A stretch of 8,973 bases of DNA from the NCBI GenBank assembly GCA_002293105.1, contig DBCP01000074.1, positions 8,304-17,276 on the forward strand, given 5' to 3'. Origin of the DNA: Bacteroidetes bacterium UBA955 (GTDB lineage: Bacteria > Bacteroidota > Bacteroidia > NS11-12g > UBA955). Below are positions 7,165 through 8,973 of this stretch, one piece after another. A program made the translations under genes and the position numbers. The notes under the pieces were generated by a model. That model was not told where the DNA came from. It did no database searches and was given only the letters and a program-made list of their open reading frames with translations. The stretch's first letter is position 1; the number at the start of each line of letters is the position of its first letter.

Positions 7165-8562
7165 GTGAAAAACAAGTACGTTGACCTCATTAACCAAACT
7201 TTTTACTTCCCTACAGAAGAATTCAAGCTTGACAACAATGACAACCTCGAATTCCATGGAATTCCTATGATGGACCTCATCGAGCAGTACGGAACACCAT
7301 TGAAATTCACCTATTTACCCAAAATTTCCGAGAATATCCAGAAGGCAAGAACATGGTTTAATGTAGCCATCGCCAAGGCAGACTACCAAGGCAAATACTA
7401 CTATTGTTACTGTACCAAGAGCAACCACTTCTCTCACGTAATCGATGAAGTGCTGAAGAACAATGTCCACATTGAGACATCTTCAGCCTTTGATATTAAC
7501 ATCCTCGAGAACCTTTTTGAACAAGGTAAGATCAGTAAAGACAAATTTGTTGTGTGCAACGGCTTCAAAAAAGAAAATTACATCGAGAATATTGCGAACC
7601 TAATCAACAGTGGCTGGAGCAATGTGATTCCTGTAATGGACAACAGCAACGAGATTGATTTACTCACAAAATACACAGACAAACCCGTAACCGTTGGCAT
7701 TAGAATTGCCGCTGAAGAAGAACCCAAGTTCGAATTTTATACTTCCCGTTTGGGCATCGGATACAAAGACTTGGTCAGCTTTTATCGCACCAAAGTAAAG
7801 CGAAACAAAAATGTAAAGTTGAAAATGCTTCACTTTTTTATCAATACGGGTATTTACGACACCGCCTACTATTGGAATGAACTACACAAGTGTTTGAAAG
7901 TGTATTGCGAATTGAAACAGGAATGTCCCGACCTAGATACCTTGAATATCGGCGGCGGATTCCCTATCAAAAACTCGCTTACTTTTGATTACGATTACGA
8001 ATACATGGCCACAGAGATCGTGAGTCAAATCAAGCAAGTTTGCACGGAGAACAATATCCCTGAACCCGATATCTTTACTGAATTTGGATCGTTCACGGTG
8101 GGTGAATCGGGCGGAAACATCTATTCGGTACTCGACCAAAAATCGCAAAACGACAGGGAAAAATGGAACATGATCGACTCGAGTTTCATGACTACCCTTC
8201 CAGACGCTTGGGCCATCAACAAGAAATTTATCATGCTACCTATCAACCGATGGAACGAGGAGCAAGAACGCGTATTGTTGGGTGGTATCACTTGCGATAG
8301 CGACGATTACTACAACTCCGAGCAACACGTCAACGCCATTTATTTGCCGAAATACGACCCAGAAGACCCTCTGTATTTGGGATTCTTCAACACGGGCGCC
8401 TATCAAGAAAGCATCGGTGGTTATGGCGGCATTCAGCATTGCTTAACGCCAGCGCCCAAGCATGTTATCATTGATCGCGACGAAAACGGCGAGCATCACT
8501 TCAGACTTTTCTCGAAGGAGCAGAGTTACAAGAGTATGTTAAAAACGCTGGGGTACATGTAA
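7165..8562 (+). CDS. Arginine decarboxylase-like PLP enzyme (fold type III)
   Basis: A 465-residue cytoplasmic PLP-dependent decarboxylase of the ornithine/diaminopimelate/arginine family, in the form Bacteroidota genomes annotate as arginine decarboxylase (first step from arginine to agmatine and polyamines). The alanine-racemase-like barrel spans about 40-315: Lys85 in YCTKSNHF is the likely PLP lysine, HIETSSAFD (102-110) matches the family's post-lysine strand, IGGGFP (262-267) is the glycine-rich phosphate-binding loop, and FTEFGSFTVGESG (304-316) replaces the usual EPGR. The C-terminal beta domain carries CDSDD (377-381), with Cys377 the expected second-subunit active-site residue, and GAYQ (411-414). 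It starts with GTG, just before family-typical MKNKYVDLINQTFYFP. It is shorter than the approximately 630-residue E. coli SpeA, and substrate identity is inferred from family use, not proven. Confidence 0.87.
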   Translation: MKNKYVDLINQTFYFPTEEFKLDNNDNLEFHGIPMMDLIEQYGTPLKFTYLPKISENIQKARTWFNVAIAKADYQGKYYYCYCTKSNHFSHVIDEVLKNNVHIETSSAFDINILENLFEQGKISKDKFVVCNGFKKENYIENIANLINSGWSNVIPVMDNSNEIDLLTKYTDKPVTVGIRIAAEEEPKFEFYTSRLGIGYKDLVSFYRTKVKRNKNVKLKMLHFFINTGIYDTAYYWNELHKCLKVYCELKQECPDLDTLNIGGGFPIKNSLTFDYDYEYMATEIVSQIKQVCTENNIPEPDIFTEFGSFTVGESGGNIYSVLDQKSQNDREKWNMIDSSFMTTLPDAWAINKKFIMLPINRWNEEQERVLLGGITCDSDDYYNSEQHVNAIYLPKYDPEDPLYLGFFNTGAYQESIGGYGGIQHCLTPAPKHVIIDRDENGEHHFRLFSKEQSYKSMLKTLGYM

Positions 8563-8632
8563 TCCTCCGCGCAGCTGCAAATTCTAGATTAATCGGGCAT
8601 CTGATCCCGCCAATTTACTGTATCTCACCGTA

Positions 8633-8666
8633 TTGGATTTAAAATTGAAAATAGACTCAAATCCAA
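8633..8666. repeat. Inverted repeat between the decarboxylase gene and katG
   Basis: TTGGATTT (8633-8640) and AAATCCAA (8659-8666) are perfect 8-base inverted arms with an 18-base spacer. It lies about 70 bases past the decarboxylase stop. There is no T run after it, so it is not a standard terminator; it may be a weak RNA hairpin or chance. Confidence 0.35.
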
Positions 8667-8673
8667 CCCTCTA

Positions 8674-8694
8674 TTTTGATATTTTTTATCAAAA
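8674..8694. repeat. AT-rich inverted repeat upstream of katG
   Basis: TTTTGATA (8674-8681) and TATCAAAA (8687-8694) are perfect 8-base inverted arms around five T residues. It lies 67-87 bases before the katG ATG. The dyad could be an operator or a weak AT-rich hairpin; the sequence does not match a regulator box I can name with confidence. Confidence 0.45.
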
Positions 8695-8698
8695 AATT

Positions 8699-8741
8699 AC
8701 ACGAACAATCGACCCAAACACGAACAAAATCGTGAACTTTG
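8699..8741 (+). promoter_or_regulatory. katG upstream region with repeats, possible operator and promoter
   Basis: ACACGAACAA occurs twice (8699-8708 and 8718-8727), 19 bases apart, close to two helical turns. The second copy is part of the perfect dyad CACGA-N6-TCGTG (8719-8734). The dyad touches GAACTTTG (8734-8741), the best -7-like element before katG (one mismatch to TAnnTTTG), which would give a leader of about 12-15 bases. The arrangement fits control by a dimeric regulator, but no regulator can be named. Confidence 0.4.
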
Positions 8742-8760
8742 TGTTGTAAATCTATTATTA

Positions 8761-8973
8761 TGACTGAATCACATTATACAGCAGACGGGGACGGAGCAAA
8801 ATGTCCGTTCAATCACGGCAACATGAGTAAAATGACCGGTAGCGGCACCCAAAACCAAGATTGGTGGCCCAACCAGTTAAACTTAAACGTATTGCGTCAG
8901 CACAGCAACCTCTCCAACCCTTTGGGCGAAGACTTTAACTATGCTGAAGCATTTGCGAACATTGATTATGATG
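8761..8973 (+). CDS. katG: Catalase-peroxidase, N-terminal part
   Basis: The first 71 codons of a gene that runs off the window; the full protein is usually about 720-760 residues. The visible start [20 protein letters not shown] has the typical KatG CPFNHG motif (residues 15-20), followed by [18 protein letters not shown] and [15 protein letters not shown], both hallmarks of the KatG N-terminus. KatG is a haem enzyme that removes hydrogen peroxide by catalase and peroxidase activity. The distal Arg-Trp-His residues lie beyond the window, so activity cannot be judged. The ATG at 8761 gives the expected family N-terminus without a signal peptide, in keeping with a cytoplasmic enzyme. The upstream spacer is rich in repeats, which suggests regulation, as expected for a peroxide-response gene. 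Confidence 0.93.

Noticed and set aside
8571..8578. GCAGCTGC palindrome just after the decarboxylase stop
   Set aside because: A perfect eight-base palindrome without loop or T run is common by chance and gives no useful hairpin.
8594..8609. CGGG-N8-CCCG as terminator of the decarboxylase gene
   Set aside because: The stem has only four pairs, the loop is eight bases, and no T run follows.
1..8973. Search for a mobile element, defence system, CRISPR array, tRNA or rRNA
   Set aside because: All long frames are accounted for by recognisable housekeeping families; no spaced repeat array, transposase, integrase or structural RNA gene was seen, and no unknown gene cluster remains.

Overview
The window looks like ordinary chromosomal sequence from a member of the Bacteroidota. 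Three things point there: the start carries the 3' end of what reads as a PorW/SprE-type lipoprotein of the type IX secretion system, a system found only in this phylum; most genes are preceded by the phylum's distinctive -7 promoter element TAnnTTTG (or TAnnTTCG) rather than TATAAT, and clear Shine-Dalgarno sequences are lacking; and the sugar nucleotidyltransferase-like gene and the short arginine decarboxylase-like gene are of types typical of Bacteroidota. I cannot place it below phylum with confidence; Flavobacteriales or a relative would fit.

Layout: bases 1-1296 are the 3' part of the PorW/SprE-like gene; 1351-3582 a class A penicillin-binding protein (PBP1A type); 3640-3888 ribosomal protein bL31 type B followed by a strong intrinsic terminator; 3969-5156 a GlmU-like nucleotidyltransferase/acyltransferase-type protein. 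These four run on the + strand. Two genes follow on the - strand: a DMT/EamA permease (5128-5988), whose 3' end overlaps the GlmU-like gene by 29 bases tail to tail, and malate dehydrogenase (6092-7015) with its own terminator at 6020-6053. A 149-base divergent promoter region separates malate dehydrogenase from an arginine decarboxylase-like gene (7165-8562, + strand, GTG start). After a 198-base AT-rich spacer with several inverted and direct repeats, the window ends inside the first 71 codons of catalase-peroxidase katG.

Functionally this is a mix of housekeeping genes: cell-envelope export and peptidoglycan synthesis (PorW/SprE, PBP1A, possibly the GlmU-like protein), translation (bL31B), central carbon metabolism (Mdh), polyamine synthesis (SpeA-like) and peroxide defence (KatG). 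Most genes seem to be separate transcription units with their own promoters. I found no mobile element, CRISPR array, tRNA or rRNA, and no gene cluster that looks like an undescribed system. The most interesting signals are regulatory: two genes whose -7 element ends exactly four bases before the ATG (predicted leaderless mRNAs), each lying directly behind the terminator of the preceding gene; the overlapping convergent gene ends with a GC hairpin; and the repeat-rich katG upstream region.
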